This document shows, piece after piece, positions 54,688-63,178 of a DNA stretch of 64,000 nucleotides. The position numbers were made by a program, and so were the translations under genes. Source of the stretch: Alphaproteobacteria bacterium (GTDB taxonomy: Bacteria; Myxococcota_A; UBA796; GCA-2862545); NCBI GenBank assembly GCA_020632875.1, contig JACKET010000016.1, forward strand, positions 1 through 64,000, given 5' to 3'. The notes under the pieces are model-generated. The model was not told the origin of the DNA, did no database searches, and was given only the letters and a program-made list of their open reading frames with translations. Position 1 is the stretch's first letter. Every line of letters begins with the position of its first letter.

Positions 54688-57600
54688 TCAGTGGGCGTCG
54701 CCGCCGTGCTCGTCGTGCTTCTTCTCTTCGCCGTGGTCGGACCCGCCGTGGCCGTCGCCGGCCTCGCCCGCGTGACCCGCATCACCGCCGTGACCGCCGC
54801 CGTGGTGACCGGCTTCGGGCGCGTGGAACGAGACCTTCGCGAGGTAGTTCACCGCCGACATGACGTTGAGGTCGTCGAGCGGCATGTAGTTGCGGGACGA
54901 CTTGCGGGCCGTGTTCAGCGCGCCGTCTTCGGTGTTCAGGTTGCCGAAGGTGAGCGCGTGGGTCGGGCAGGCCTCGGCGCAGGCGACCAGGCGGGTGAGC
55001 GCGCTGTCGGGCACCTTCGCGTTGTACTCGGTGCTGGCGGCCTCGTCCTTGTAGGCGCTCTTCACGGCGCGCAGGCGCTGGACGCAGAAGGAGCACTTCT
55101 CCATCACGCCCATGGTGCGGGTCACCACGTCGGGGTTGAGCTGCATGTTGAAGGGCTCGGGCCAGACGTACGTGTGGTAGTTGAACTTCCGCGCCGAGAA
55201 CGGGCAGGCGTTCGAGCAGTACCGGGTGCCGACGCAGCGGTTGTAGACCATCGCGTTGAGGCCATCGAGGTTGTGGTACGTCGCGAGGACCGGGCAGACG
55301 GACTCGCAGGGAGCGTGGCCGCAGTGCTGGCACATCATGGGGACGAAGTGCGTCTCGTCGCCCTTGAAGTACCGGTTGACCCGGATCCAGGACATCTCCC
55401 GGCCTTCCTTGATCTTCTCCTTGCCGACGATCGGGAGGTTGTTCTCCGCGTAGCAGGCGATCGAGCAGGCCCCGCAGCCGTTGCAGGCATCCGTGTCGAC
55501 CGTGAGGCCGAAGCGGTAGGTGGGGTGCTGGGTGAGGCTGTAGAAGTCGGTGATCCCGTTCTCGACGAGGCGCTTGTCGAGCTCGAGGTGATGGATGCCG
55601 GTGAGCTCGCCGCCGTGGGCCTGCGGAGCGTCGCCGTTCTCGCCGAACTGCTTGGCGTTGACGTGGACCGCGAAGTTGCGGTTCTCGTCGGTGTCGCCGC
55701 CGAACGTCGAGATCAGGTCGGCCTTGCCGCCGGACGGCGTGACGCTGACCTTGGCGGACTGCCAGGCCATCGCGCCCTGCGGATCCTTCGCGGCGCCCAC
55801 GAGCGCGGCGACGTTCACGCCGATGTTGCTCGCGTAGCGACCGTTGTTCGTGTGGCCCTGCCCGAGCTGGACCGCCACGGTATCGGGGCGAACGCTCGTC
55901 GTGACCTCGACGCCGAGATCGACGGAGCCCGCATCGGACTTCAGCGTGACCTTCGAGTTGTCGGACACGCCGAGGGACTTCGCCGTCTCGGGGTGGATCT
56001 CGACCCAGCTGTCCCACACCTGGCCCGTCATCGGGTCGGGGAGCTCCTGGGCCCACGGGCTGTTCGCGTACCGGCCGTCGCGGATGTGCGCGTGCGGAGT
56101 GACGTGGAGGTTGTACTGGCCCGCGCCGGCGGGCGGCGTGGCGTCTTGCCACGGGATCGAGCCCGTCACCGTCGGAGCCATCATCGCCGTCGTGGTGGCG
56201 ACGAAGCCCTCCTGGAGGCGACCCGCGAGCCACGCGGCGAAGCCGGCATCCTTCTCGGGAGCCATGGCCGCGGCGTCGTCGGCGGGGGCCTCGTCGGTCG
56301 CCGCGTCGAGCACGAGCGCCTTGTAGACCATGCCCCAGCGGGCGTGGAGGTAGCCGCGCCAGTCGTTCTGCGTGACCACACCGAGGGCGCGGCCGGCGGC
56401 GACGAGGACCTCGCCCGCGGAGCGCACGTCCCACCCGTCTTCGACGCGCTCTTCGGCCCCGGGGGGACGGTAGCGGATCTGCAGCGGGCTCATCGTGGGC
56501 TGGCGGAGCAGGGTGACCCCGGCGACCGGCTGCTCGTCACCCCAGTCCTCGAACGCGTCGGCGGCGGGGAGGATGAGCTTGCAGGCGTCGGTGGTCTCGT
56601 CGGGGTGCGACGTGAAGGCGACGGAGAGGCCGGCCTTCGCGATGGCATCCTTCACGTTGACGTTCGGAAGCGCGTGGACGGGGTTGCAGTCGTCGACGAA
56701 GAGCACGCCGACGCTGCCGCTCTCGAGGGCGGCGACGAGGGCCTGCACGTCGGCCGCGTTGCCGACCGGCGCCATGTAGCCACCCGCGCTGAACAGCTTC
56801 GGGGCCGAGCCCGCGACGATGTTCAGGAGGAACGTGGCGGCGGCGAGCTCGGTGGCCGAGCCGCTCGCACCGGCGGGGCCGCCGGGCAGCGCGACCGCGT
56901 CGCCGGCGGCGAAGTGTGCCGCGATCTCTTCGATCTGGGCGGCTTCGATGCCGGCAGCCGAAGCGGCAGCCGCGGTGTCGACGTTGCCGAGCGCGGCGAG
57001 GGCCGGACCGGCGTACCCGGTCTTGGTGGCGACGATGCGGGCCACGGCGCGGGCGACGAGCGCCTGGCTGCCGGGCTTGACCGCGTACCAGTCGTCGGCG
57101 TTGGCGCCGGTCTGGTCGCGGTAGGGCGAGACGAGCGCGAAGCGGGCGACGTGGTGGCCGTGCGTGTGCGACCGGGCCTTCGACCAGCCGCCGGCGACGC
57201 GGTTGCCGCCCCAGCTGTTGAGGAAGTCGGCGCCGAAGGACAGGACGTACTTCGCGTCGTCGAGGTCGTAGCGCGGGATCATCCGCGTGCCGAAGAGCGC
57301 TTCGGCGGCGTTGGCCTCGGCCTCGTAGCCCATCGGCTCCCAGAACACGGCCGTGTCGCAGATCGACGCGATGATCGACGCGTACGAGCCGGAGCGGTAG
57401 GCGCCGAGCCACGCGATCTTCTTTCCGCTCTGCTTCGCCGCGGCGACCGCGTCGACGACCTGCTTGACGCCGTCTTCCCAGGAGACCGTCGAGCCGCTGT
57501 TGCCGTTGGCCTGCGGACCCTTGAAGCGGTCGGGGCTGTAGTGCTTCTGCAGCTCGAGCATCGCGCCCTTCGGGATGGAGGCCATCCACGGGCTGCGCGT

Positions 57601-57846
57601 GTTCGCGCCGACGTGCACGACGCGGCCGTCGCGGTGCTTCGCGAGGACCGGGTGGGCCTCGGGGCCGCGCGTGATCGTGGTGGCGAAGAAGGTCGGGGTA
57701 CCGGGGGTGACGCTCTCGGGCTTCACGACGTACGGCAGGATCTGCTCGACGGGCGTGTAGTACCGGTTGTCGTCGAGCCCGCACGCCGACAGCGCCGACG
57801 CGCTGCCACCGAGTCCGAGGGCCTTCAGGAAGTTGCGGCGGTTCAT
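54688..57846 (-). CDS. actB: Alternative complex III iron-sulfur/molybdopterin-fold subunit ActB
   Basis: Peripheral ACIII subunit of 1052 aa that combines a molybdopterin-oxidoreductase-like domain (residues about 50-740), which in characterised ActB holds no molybdenum cofactor, with a C-terminal ferredoxin-like domain. The Cys groups are CNGCGACSIACY, CQHCGHAPCESVCP, CVGTRYCSNACP and CSFCVQ...CAEACP, giving four Fe-S clusters. The N-terminus has a twin-arginine motif (NRRNFLKALG) and an LSAC lipobox. The last 40 residues are a tail rich in His, Gly and Asp, not typical of the family. The ATG is 8 bases after the actA stop. Confidence 0.94.
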   Translation of the reverse strand: MNRRNFLKALGLGGSASALSACGLDDNRYYTPVEQILPYVVKPESVTPGTPTFFATTITRGPEAHPVLAKHRDGRVVHVGANTRSPWMASIPKGAMLELQKHYSPDRFKGPQANGNSGSTVSWEDGVKQVVDAVAAAKQSGKKIAWLGAYRSGSYASIIASICDTAVFWEPMGYEAEANAAEALFGTRMIPRYDLDDAKYVLSFGADFLNSWGGNRVAGGWSKARSHTHGHHVARFALVSPYRDQTGANADDWYAVKPGSQALVARAVARIVATKTGYAGPALAALGNVDTAAAASAAGIEAAQIEEIAAHFAAGDAVALPGGPAGASGSATELAAATFLLNIVAGSAPKLFSAGGYMAPVGNAADVQALVAALESGSVGVLFVDDCNPVHALPNVNVKDAIAKAGLSVAFTSHPDETTDACKLILPAADAFEDWGDEQPVAGVTLLRQPTMSPLQIRYRPPGAEERVEDGWDVRSAGEVLVAAGRALGVVTQNDWRGYLHARWGMVYKALVLDAATDEAPADDAAAMAPEKDAGFAAWLAGRLQEGFVATTTAMMAPTVTGSIPWQDATPPAGAGQYNLHVTPHAHIRDGRYANSPWAQELPDPMTGQVWDSWVEIHPETAKSLGVSDNSKVTLKSDAGSVDLGVEVTTSVRPDTVAVQLGQGHTNNGRYASNIGVNVAALVGAAKDPQGAMAWQSAKVSVTPSGGKADLISTFGGDTDENRNFAVHVNAKQFGENGDAPQAHGGELTGIHHLELDKRLVENGITDFYSLTQHPTYRFGLTVDTDACNGCGACSIACYAENNLPIVGKEKIKEGREMSWIRVNRYFKGDETHFVPMMCQHCGHAPCESVCPVLATYHNLDGLNAMVYNRCVGTRYCSNACPFSARKFNYHTYVWPEPFNMQLNPDVVTRTMGVMEKCSFCVQRLRAVKSAYKDEAASTEYNAKVPDSALTRLVACAEACPTHALTFGNLNTEDGALNTARKSSRNYMPLDDLNVMSAVNYLAKVSFHAPEAGHHGGGHGGDAGHAGEAGDGHGGSDHGEEKKHDEHGGDAH

Positions 57847-57854
57847 CGGGGCGC

Positions 57855-58544
57855 TCACTTGTGGCAGGTCCAGCAGTCCTTCAGCTCGGCGCGGCGAAGG
57901 TCTGCGTTGTCGCCGTAGTTCTGATCGATGGAGGGGTGGCCGGCGTGGCAGTCGAGGCACCAGCCCATCTGGAGCGTGGTCTCGCGGATCATGACCTCGT
58001 CGACCTTGACCACCTGCATGGTCTCGCCGTCGACGGTCTCTTCTTCGTACCGGGGCTGGCCCTGGAGCTGGATCTGGCCGTGGCACTCGGTGCACTGGAC
58101 GCCGGCGCGGACGTGCCGGTTGTGCGCGAAGTGCACGTAGTCGGGCAGGTCGTGCACCTTGTTCCACTCGAGAGGCGTGCCGGAGTCGAAGTGCTCCTTC
58201 AGCTTCTTGATGTTGGGGGACTTGGTGCGGACGAACTTGTGGCAGTTCATGCACGTCGCGAGCTGCGGGACGCCGCCATGGATCGAGTTGCGGGCCGACA
58301 CGTGGCAGTACTCGCAGTCGATCTGGTTCTTGGTCGCGTGCAGGTAGTGCGAGAACGGCAGGGGCTGGTCGAGCGCCTGGCCGGTGGTCGCACCCGCCGC
58401 GACCTGCCCGTTCGAGGGGAACCAGACCGGCAGGATCAGGTGGGGCTCGAGGGGGAAGCGCGGATCGTTCAGCCGCTCCTCCTCCTTGACCATGCAGCTC
58501 GTCAGGAGAGCAGCAGCGAGCATCAGGCTCACTGAACGCAACAT
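57855..58544 (-). CDS. actA: Alternative complex III pentahaem cytochrome c ActA
   Basis: A 229-aa multihaem cytochrome at the periplasmic face of ACIII. There are five CxxCH motifs: CEYCH, CMNCH, CTECH, CLDCH and CWTCH. A lipoprotein-like signal (MLRSVSLMLAAALLTSCMVK) would anchor it to the membrane. The haem content matches the pentahaem ActA of well-studied ACIII. It is the first gene of the operon; GGAGG lies 6 bases before the ATG. The A+T-richer 100 bases upstream must carry the operon promoter (a possible -35 TTGAAT on the minus strand), but no convincing -10 was fixed. Confidence 0.94.
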   Translation of the reverse strand: MLRSVSLMLAAALLTSCMVKEEERLNDPRFPLEPHLILPVWFPSNGQVAAGATTGQALDQPLPFSHYLHATKNQIDCEYCHVSARNSIHGGVPQLATCMNCHKFVRTKSPNIKKLKEHFDSGTPLEWNKVHDLPDYVHFAHNRHVRAGVQCTECHGQIQLQGQPRYEEETVDGETMQVVKVDEVMIRETTLQMGWCLDCHAGHPSIDQNYGDNADLRRAELKDCWTCHK

Positions 58545-58645
58545 TCGGGACCTCCGACAGGGGTCTGGGTCGTGGGCCCGTGGCTATTGGATTGGGGCGC
58601 GTCGATTCAACGGGCCGCAATCAATTGTTGCGACCACCCGGAGGG

Positions 58646-59542
58646 TCAGGCGAGGCGCCCGGTCTTGCACGCGGCGAGACGCTCGAGCACGACCAGGGTG
58701 TGGTAGTGGGCTTCGAGCGTCAGAGTCGGCCGGCCGCGGCCCGTGGCGACCATCGAGAGCTCGAGCATCCCGAGCTCGCTCGGCGACCGGCTGTCGGTCA
58801 GCGTGGTCATGCTGTTGCCGCAGAACAGGTGGGTGCCCTCGATGCGCCAGCGCAGCTCGGACTGCACCTCGATGACCCGGGAGTCCATCGAGCCGGGCAG
58901 GATCGAGACGGTGGCCCGCGCGCCCTTCCGGAACACGAGGGTCGCGTCGAACCGGCCACTGCGGAACTCGGCACGGGTCACGCCCTCGACCGGCCCGCCG
59001 AGCACCACGAGCTGCTGGAGGACCGACAGGTGCTGCTGGACGCAGCTCTCGGCCGACGTCGCCGGCTCGCTGTCGGAGAGTCGCACCGCGATCTCGGACA
59101 CCGCGGCGGGGTCGCTGTGGCCGCGGAGCGTGCGGAATGCCGGCCGGTAGAGGTTCGGCTCGAACAGGTGGAGCAGGCGGCGCTGCGTCTTCGCGATGTG
59201 GGCGAGCCGCAGCATCGACTTCGCGTTGAACGTGAACGGGATCTCGAGGGAGACGTGCTTGCCGGCCTCGAGCGCGGCGCGGACGTACTTCCGCGCGTCG
59301 GGACCCCCGATGATCACGACGTCGCTCGCCGCCAGCACCTGGTCGAACGAGTCGACGCGTCGAGCGGGGACCCGCGCCTCTTCGGGCCCGTCGCACACCG
59401 CCGTGAGCACCCCGCCCGACCGCAGCACCGCGCGGGCCCGGGTGAACGCAGACTCGTCTGCGTGGAACACCCCCCACTGGAGCTCGCTCTTGGTCGTCGT
59501 GGTGCCCTCCGCCGCCGGTTGAGCGCGAGTGCAGGATGGCAT
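58646..59542 (-). CDS. Oxidoreductase-like protein (Gfo/Idh/MocA fold, degenerate)
   Basis: A 298-aa protein whose middle part (DVVIIGGPDARKYVRAALEA, then GKHVSLEIPFTFNAKSM) matches the NAD-binding half of Gfo/Idh/MocA oxidoreductases, where GKHVxxEKP is typical; here Lys of 'EKP' is replaced (EIP). The N-terminal GxGxxG Rossmann loop is absent. The C-terminal half (VLRRGxxA-like VFRKGARATVSILPG) fits the family's beta-sheet domain. Activity is doubtful. The start ATG 59542 has no ribosome binding site; a later start is possible. Divergent from rsmD with 73 bases between. Confidence 0.6.
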   Translation of the reverse strand: MPSCTRAQPAAEGTTTTKSELQWGVFHADESAFTRARAVLRSGGVLTAVCDGPEEARVPARRVDSFDQVLAASDVVIIGGPDARKYVRAALEAGKHVSLEIPFTFNAKSMLRLAHIAKTQRRLLHLFEPNLYRPAFRTLRGHSDPAAVSEIAVRLSDSEPATSAESCVQQHLSVLQQLVVLGGPVEGVTRAEFRSGRFDATLVFRKGARATVSILPGSMDSRVIEVQSELRWRIEGTHLFCGNSMTTLTDSRSPSELGMLELSMVATGRGRPTLTLEAHYHTLVVLERLAACKTGRLA

Positions 59543-59615
59543 ACGAGCACGCGACCCGGGAGCGGATCCGCGATTGTGCGCGTCACACGGCGAACCCGGG
59601 CCGGAGCGTCGCCCC

Positions 59616-60131
59616 ATGAGCCTGCGCATCACCGGTGGAACGGCGCGAGGACGCGTGTTGCGCGGCGATCTGCCGTCCGGGGTGCGCCCGACCGGATCCA
59701 GGGTGCGGGAGGCCGTGTTCTCGGTGCTCGGGCAGGACCTCTCCGGCACGACCTTCCTCGACGCCTTCGCGGGGTCGGGGCTCATGGGGCTCGAGGCCTG
59801 GTCGCGCGGCGCCGTGGTGACGTGCGTCGAACGGGACCCGAAGACCGCTTCGCGGATCCGCGCGCTCGCCGCGGAGCTCGGGGCCGACCTCGCCGTTCGG
59901 GTGGGCGACGTGACGCGCACCGCAGACGGGGGATTCGACATCGTGTACGCCGATCCGCCCTTCGCGCTCGACCCGGCGCCGATCCTCGCCGCGCTCGCAT
60001 CCCACGCCGACGACGTGCTGCTGCTCGAGGCCGACCAGAAGGTCGTGGTCCCGCGTGTGGCGGGCGGTCTGGCGCTGGTCCGCACGCGCCGATTCGGCAA
60101 CGTGTCGGTGCACGAATACCGGAAGGGGTAG
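59616..60131 (+). CDS. rsmD: 16S rRNA (guanine966-N2)-methyltransferase RsmD
   Basis: SAM-dependent methyltransferase that modifies G966 of 16S rRNA during 30S assembly. The 171-aa protein has the N-terminal RITGGTARGRVL, PTGSRVREAVFSVLG (family-conserved), the SAM-binding LDAFAGSGLMGLEAWSRGA, and the catalytic DPPF motif (VYADPPFAL). The length is typical. It is followed immediately (next base) by the crotonase gene. Confidence 0.95.
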   Translation: MSLRITGGTARGRVLRGDLPSGVRPTGSRVREAVFSVLGQDLSGTTFLDAFAGSGLMGLEAWSRGAVVTCVERDPKTASRIRALAAELGADLAVRVGDVTRTADGGFDIVYADPPFALDPAPILAALASHADDVLLLEADQKVVVPRVAGGLALVRTRRFGNVSVHEYRKG

Positions 60132-60908
60132 ATGCGCGCCGTCCCCACCGTCGAAGAGGCCCTCGCCGAGCTCCGCGTCCTCGCGCAGGCTGTCGGAGCC
60201 GTGCCGGGCGCCGTCCGGCTCGACGGGGACGTGCTGATCCTCGACAACCCCACCGCGATGGGCGCCGTGACGGTCGGCATGATGGCGGGGCTCGCAGAGG
60301 CCGTGCTGGAGCTGCGCGCGCGCGAGGGGGCGGTCGTCGAGGTGCGGGGCAGCGCGTCCGGTGTGTTCTGCAGCGGCGGTCACCTCGGCCAGGTGCGCGC
60401 ATCGCTCGTGGAGGGCGGGAACGGCGAGCGCATGGCGCTGTGCATGACGTCCGTGCTCGACGGCCTGGCCGGGCTTCCCCAGGTGGTCGTCGCGATGGTC
60501 GACGGGCCGGCGCTCGGCGGGGGCTCCGAGCTGCTCACCGCGTGCGATGCGGTGTTCGTGGGTGACGCGGCGCGTATCGGGTTCGTCCACACGCGCCTCG
60601 GCGTCGCGCCGGGCTGGGGAGGGGCCGCACGCCTGGTGCGCGCCGTGGGCCCCCGCGACGCGCTCGCCCTGCTCTCGTCTGCGGCGGTGCAGGGGCCCGG
60701 TGAGGCCGTGCGGACGGGCCTCGCGCGCGGGGATCTCGCGGCGGGCGAGGCGTACCTCGCGCGGGTCCGGTCCGCGCCCGCAGCCGCCATCCGCGCGGTG
60801 AAGCGCCAGGTCCTCGCCGCGGCACCGCTGGTCCGCACGGGTGCCGAGGCCGCGCTGTTCGCGGAGGTCTGGGGCACGCCCGAGCACCTCGCGAGGCTCG
60901 GCGGGTGA
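60132..60908 (+). CDS. Crotonase-fold protein, ethylmalonyl-CoA decarboxylase (ECHDC1)-like
   Basis: A 258-aa enoyl-CoA hydratase superfamily protein. The oxyanion-hole segments are GVFCSGGHLGQV and PALGGGSELLTACD. The first catalytic Glu of hydratases is kept (GSELL), but the second, in FGxPE, is replaced: the segment reads IGFVHTRLGVAPGWGGAARL. This FVH...PxWGG arrangement and the C-terminal FAEVWGTPEHL match, from memory, the ethylmalonyl-CoA decarboxylase ECHDC1, a proofreading enzyme that destroys side products of acetyl-CoA carboxylase. That function is inferred. It starts one base after rsmD, in an operon. Confidence 0.8.
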   Translation: MRAVPTVEEALAELRVLAQAVGAVPGAVRLDGDVLILDNPTAMGAVTVGMMAGLAEAVLELRAREGAVVEVRGSASGVFCSGGHLGQVRASLVEGGNGERMALCMTSVLDGLAGLPQVVVAMVDGPALGGGSELLTACDAVFVGDAARIGFVHTRLGVAPGWGGAARLVRAVGPRDALALLSSAAVQGPGEAVRTGLARGDLAAGEAYLARVRSAPAAAIRAVKRQVLAAAPLVRTGAEAALFAEVWGTPEHLARLGG

Positions 60909-61453
60909 GGGCGCTGTTCGCGGCGGCGCTCCTCCTCGGTGCCTGCAAGAAGCGCGCTCCCGACGAGCCGATCGTCGACTTCACGGACTACACGCCGGTC
61001 GAGGACGGCAGCCTCTCGGATCCCGGCAGCACGCCCGTCGGTCCGGGGCGCTGGGTGGGCGGGGGCCTGAGCCTGTTCGTCCCGCCCGGCTGGTCCGGGC
61101 TCCAGGGCCCGCCACCGCGCCTCCTCCGCATCGAGCACGAGGTCACCGGCGTGGGGCTCGAGCTCCTGGTGTTCCCGGAGCCCCTCGATGCACCCCGTCC
61201 CGTCGAAGGGGAGGAGTGCGGGTTCGTCGACACCCAGCGATTCCGCGCCGTCCCCGTGCTCGGCACCTCCCACACGGCCACGTGCACCGGCGACGATCGC
61301 ACGCGCCAGGTGTGGTGGGGCCCCTGGGAGGGCCGCGAGCTGCACGTCGAAGCGCAGTACCCGCCGGGGCGGATGATCCAGGGGCGCCAGACGCTCGCGC
61401 CCATGCTGGAGTCGATCCGATCAGCGACGGCGGCGGAGTCCGGCCAGCAGTAG
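60905..61453 (+). CDS. Hypothetical lipoprotein
   Basis: A 182-aa lipoprotein from a GTG that overlaps the crotonase stop (GTGA). The signal RALFAAALLLGACKKR has a clear lipobox. The mature part is a small beta domain with two Cys (GEECGFVD, TATCTGDD) that may form a disulfide. No family recognised. Its last 33 bases overlap, in antisense, the end of the convergent MYXO-CTERM-like gene. Confidence 0.7.
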   Translation: MRALFAAALLLGACKKRAPDEPIVDFTDYTPVEDGSLSDPGSTPVGPGRWVGGGLSLFVPPGWSGLQGPPPRLLRIEHEVTGVGLELLVFPEPLDAPRPVEGEECGFVDTQRFRAVPVLGTSHTATCTGDDRTRQVWWGPWEGRELHVEAQYPPGRMIQGRQTLAPMLESIRSATAAESGQQ

Positions 61454-63130
61454 CGCGAACCCGATGAACACGACGCGCACGGGCACCCGGCCGCTGCTGC
61501 ACCCGGTGTCCTGGCAGCCCGCGCCGGCGTCGCAGCCGCCCGAGCCGTCGCCGCAGCCGGCGCTCTGGTAGCCCACGGGGCCGATTGCGCCGTACAGGCC
61601 GAGGCGATCGCCGGTCGAGCCCGCGGCGCGCACGGACGCCTGCTGGAGCCCGAAGCCCTCGAACGAGGGGATGTCGAACGCGAGATCCTGGAGCGCGCTG
61701 CCGAGCAGCGGCCCGACGAGCTGGTCGACGAGGCCGACGAGCTGATCGGCGACCTGCTCGTTCGCCTCGGGGGTGAGCTCGTTGTAGGTGACGGCGGCGG
61801 TCACGGCGTCTCCGCCGAGGGCCACGTCGATCGCGAGCCCGCCCGTGGCGCCGTCGAAGTCGATGTCGAGGCCCGCGGCGACCTCGAGATCCACCCGCAT
61901 CAGGCGCGCCTGGCGGCCTTCGAAGTCGGCGTAGAAGTCGAGACCCAGCTCGTGCACGTCGATGTTCAGGTCGTGCGGGCCGGTCGTGCTGCCGATCGGC
62001 GGCTGCGTGGGACGCGTGATGATGCCGATGGGCCGGGACTCGGGGAACAGGTCGTCGTAGACGCCGGGCGCGAGCAGGCCGAGCAGGTTCGTGTCGATGG
62101 CGAGAGGCAGGTCGCCCGTGCTGTCGTCGATGGTCTGGCACAGCAGACCCGCGTTCCAGACCGCGAACAGGCCTTCGTTCACGAGGTCGTCGTCGACGTA
62201 CACGCCGACCTGCGGCGTGAAGGGGAGGCCCGACGCGAAGGCGCCGACACCCGGCAGCGTCGAGGCGGTCGCGAGCGACTCGGTGATGCCGTAGGGCTCG
62301 ACGCAGGGGTCGGCGGGCGCGGAGATCGAGCCGTCGAGCGCGATGCGCACACCCTGGGGCACGATGTCGATGGCGGACGGCGCCACGTCGACGCTGAGGA
62401 TGACGCCGCCGAGGTCGATCTCCTCGGAGATCGTGGCGCTGGCGAGGGCGTCGTTCACGGCCGTCTGGAGGTCGAGATCCTGGCTGAGCCCGTCGATGGC
62501 GCTCGCGATCTCCGGCTCGACGAAGTCGAGGACCAGGCCGAAGACGTCGACGCCGAAGAAGTCGAGGAAGTCTTCGATGGCCGTGACGGTGCCGCAGTTG
62601 GCGAGCTGGAAGTCGTCGCCCGTGAGGGTCCACTGCCAGTCGAGCGGCGGGAACGAGACGTTCGCCGTGCCGTCGGGGTTCATGGTGAGGCCGATCTCAC
62701 CCTGGATCTGGATGTCGAACGGATCGACCCAGGCGTCGCAGGTCTCGGTGATCGAGATGATCTCGATGCCCGTGCCGTGCAGGTAGATGTCGACGGGGTC
62801 GGACTGCTGGTTGACCTGCACCGTGAGGTTCGCGTCGAGGTAGAGCACGCCGTTGCCCGGCGTGATGTCGGCGTCGTTGATCGTGACGGACGCCCAGCCG
62901 TTCGTGATCGAGTACTCGTACGAGTACGCGCACAGGCCCCAGACACAGCCGCCTTCGTCGGCATCGGCGAACGTGGGAACGTCGATCTGGGACGGCAGCA
63001 GCGTGGTGGCGATGGGCAGGAACGCGTCGAGCCCGTCGTCGCTCACGTCGATGGCGACGGCGTTCGGGATGGTCGCGCCCGGCGCGTTGCCGGCGAGGGC
63101 GGGGGCGCCGAGGAGGGCGAGGGCGAGCAT
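61421..63130 (-). CDS. Secreted protein with MYXO-CTERM-like C-terminal anchor
   Basis: A 569-aa exported protein. Signal peptide: LALALLGAPALAGNAPG. The body is acidic and beta-rich with long amphipathic stretches (LVGLVDQLVGPLLGSALQDL), possibly a lipid-binding tubular (TULIP/BPI-like) fold, but this is a guess. The C-terminus has a Cys-rich, Gly/Asp linker (AGCGDGSGGCDAGAGCQDTG), a Cys in DTGCSSG, a hydrophobic helix (VVFIGFALLLAGL) and RRRR. This Cys + helix + Arg arrangement resembles the MYXO-CTERM sorting signal, in which the protein is cut and anchored at the surface. Confidence 0.78.
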   Translation of the reverse strand: MLALALLGAPALAGNAPGATIPNAVAIDVSDDGLDAFLPIATTLLPSQIDVPTFADADEGGCVWGLCAYSYEYSITNGWASVTINDADITPGNGVLYLDANLTVQVNQQSDPVDIYLHGTGIEIISITETCDAWVDPFDIQIQGEIGLTMNPDGTANVSFPPLDWQWTLTGDDFQLANCGTVTAIEDFLDFFGVDVFGLVLDFVEPEIASAIDGLSQDLDLQTAVNDALASATISEEIDLGGVILSVDVAPSAIDIVPQGVRIALDGSISAPADPCVEPYGITESLATASTLPGVGAFASGLPFTPQVGVYVDDDLVNEGLFAVWNAGLLCQTIDDSTGDLPLAIDTNLLGLLAPGVYDDLFPESRPIGIITRPTQPPIGSTTGPHDLNIDVHELGLDFYADFEGRQARLMRVDLEVAAGLDIDFDGATGGLAIDVALGGDAVTAAVTYNELTPEANEQVADQLVGLVDQLVGPLLGSALQDLAFDIPSFEGFGLQQASVRAAGSTGDRLGLYGAIGPVGYQSAGCGDGSGGCDAGAGCQDTGCSSGRVPVRVVFIGFALLLAGLRRRR

Positions 63131-63178
63131 GTCGACTCCACGTACTCCCTCGACGATAGCCGACGGATTGCGCGATCC

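Noticed and set aside
54643..57918. A 1091-codon plus-strand frame antisense to actB
   Set aside because: It is the antisense shadow of actB, full of Val/Arg/Ala/Gly/Asp with no recognisable domain, while actB on the other strand is clearly genuine.
59543..59615. CRP-like site TGTGCGCGTCACA between the oxidoreductase-like gene and rsmD
   Set aside because: The spacing between TGTG and TCACA is shorter than in CRP/FNR sites (4 instead of 6 bases), and no other copy was seen near the metabolic genes of the window.
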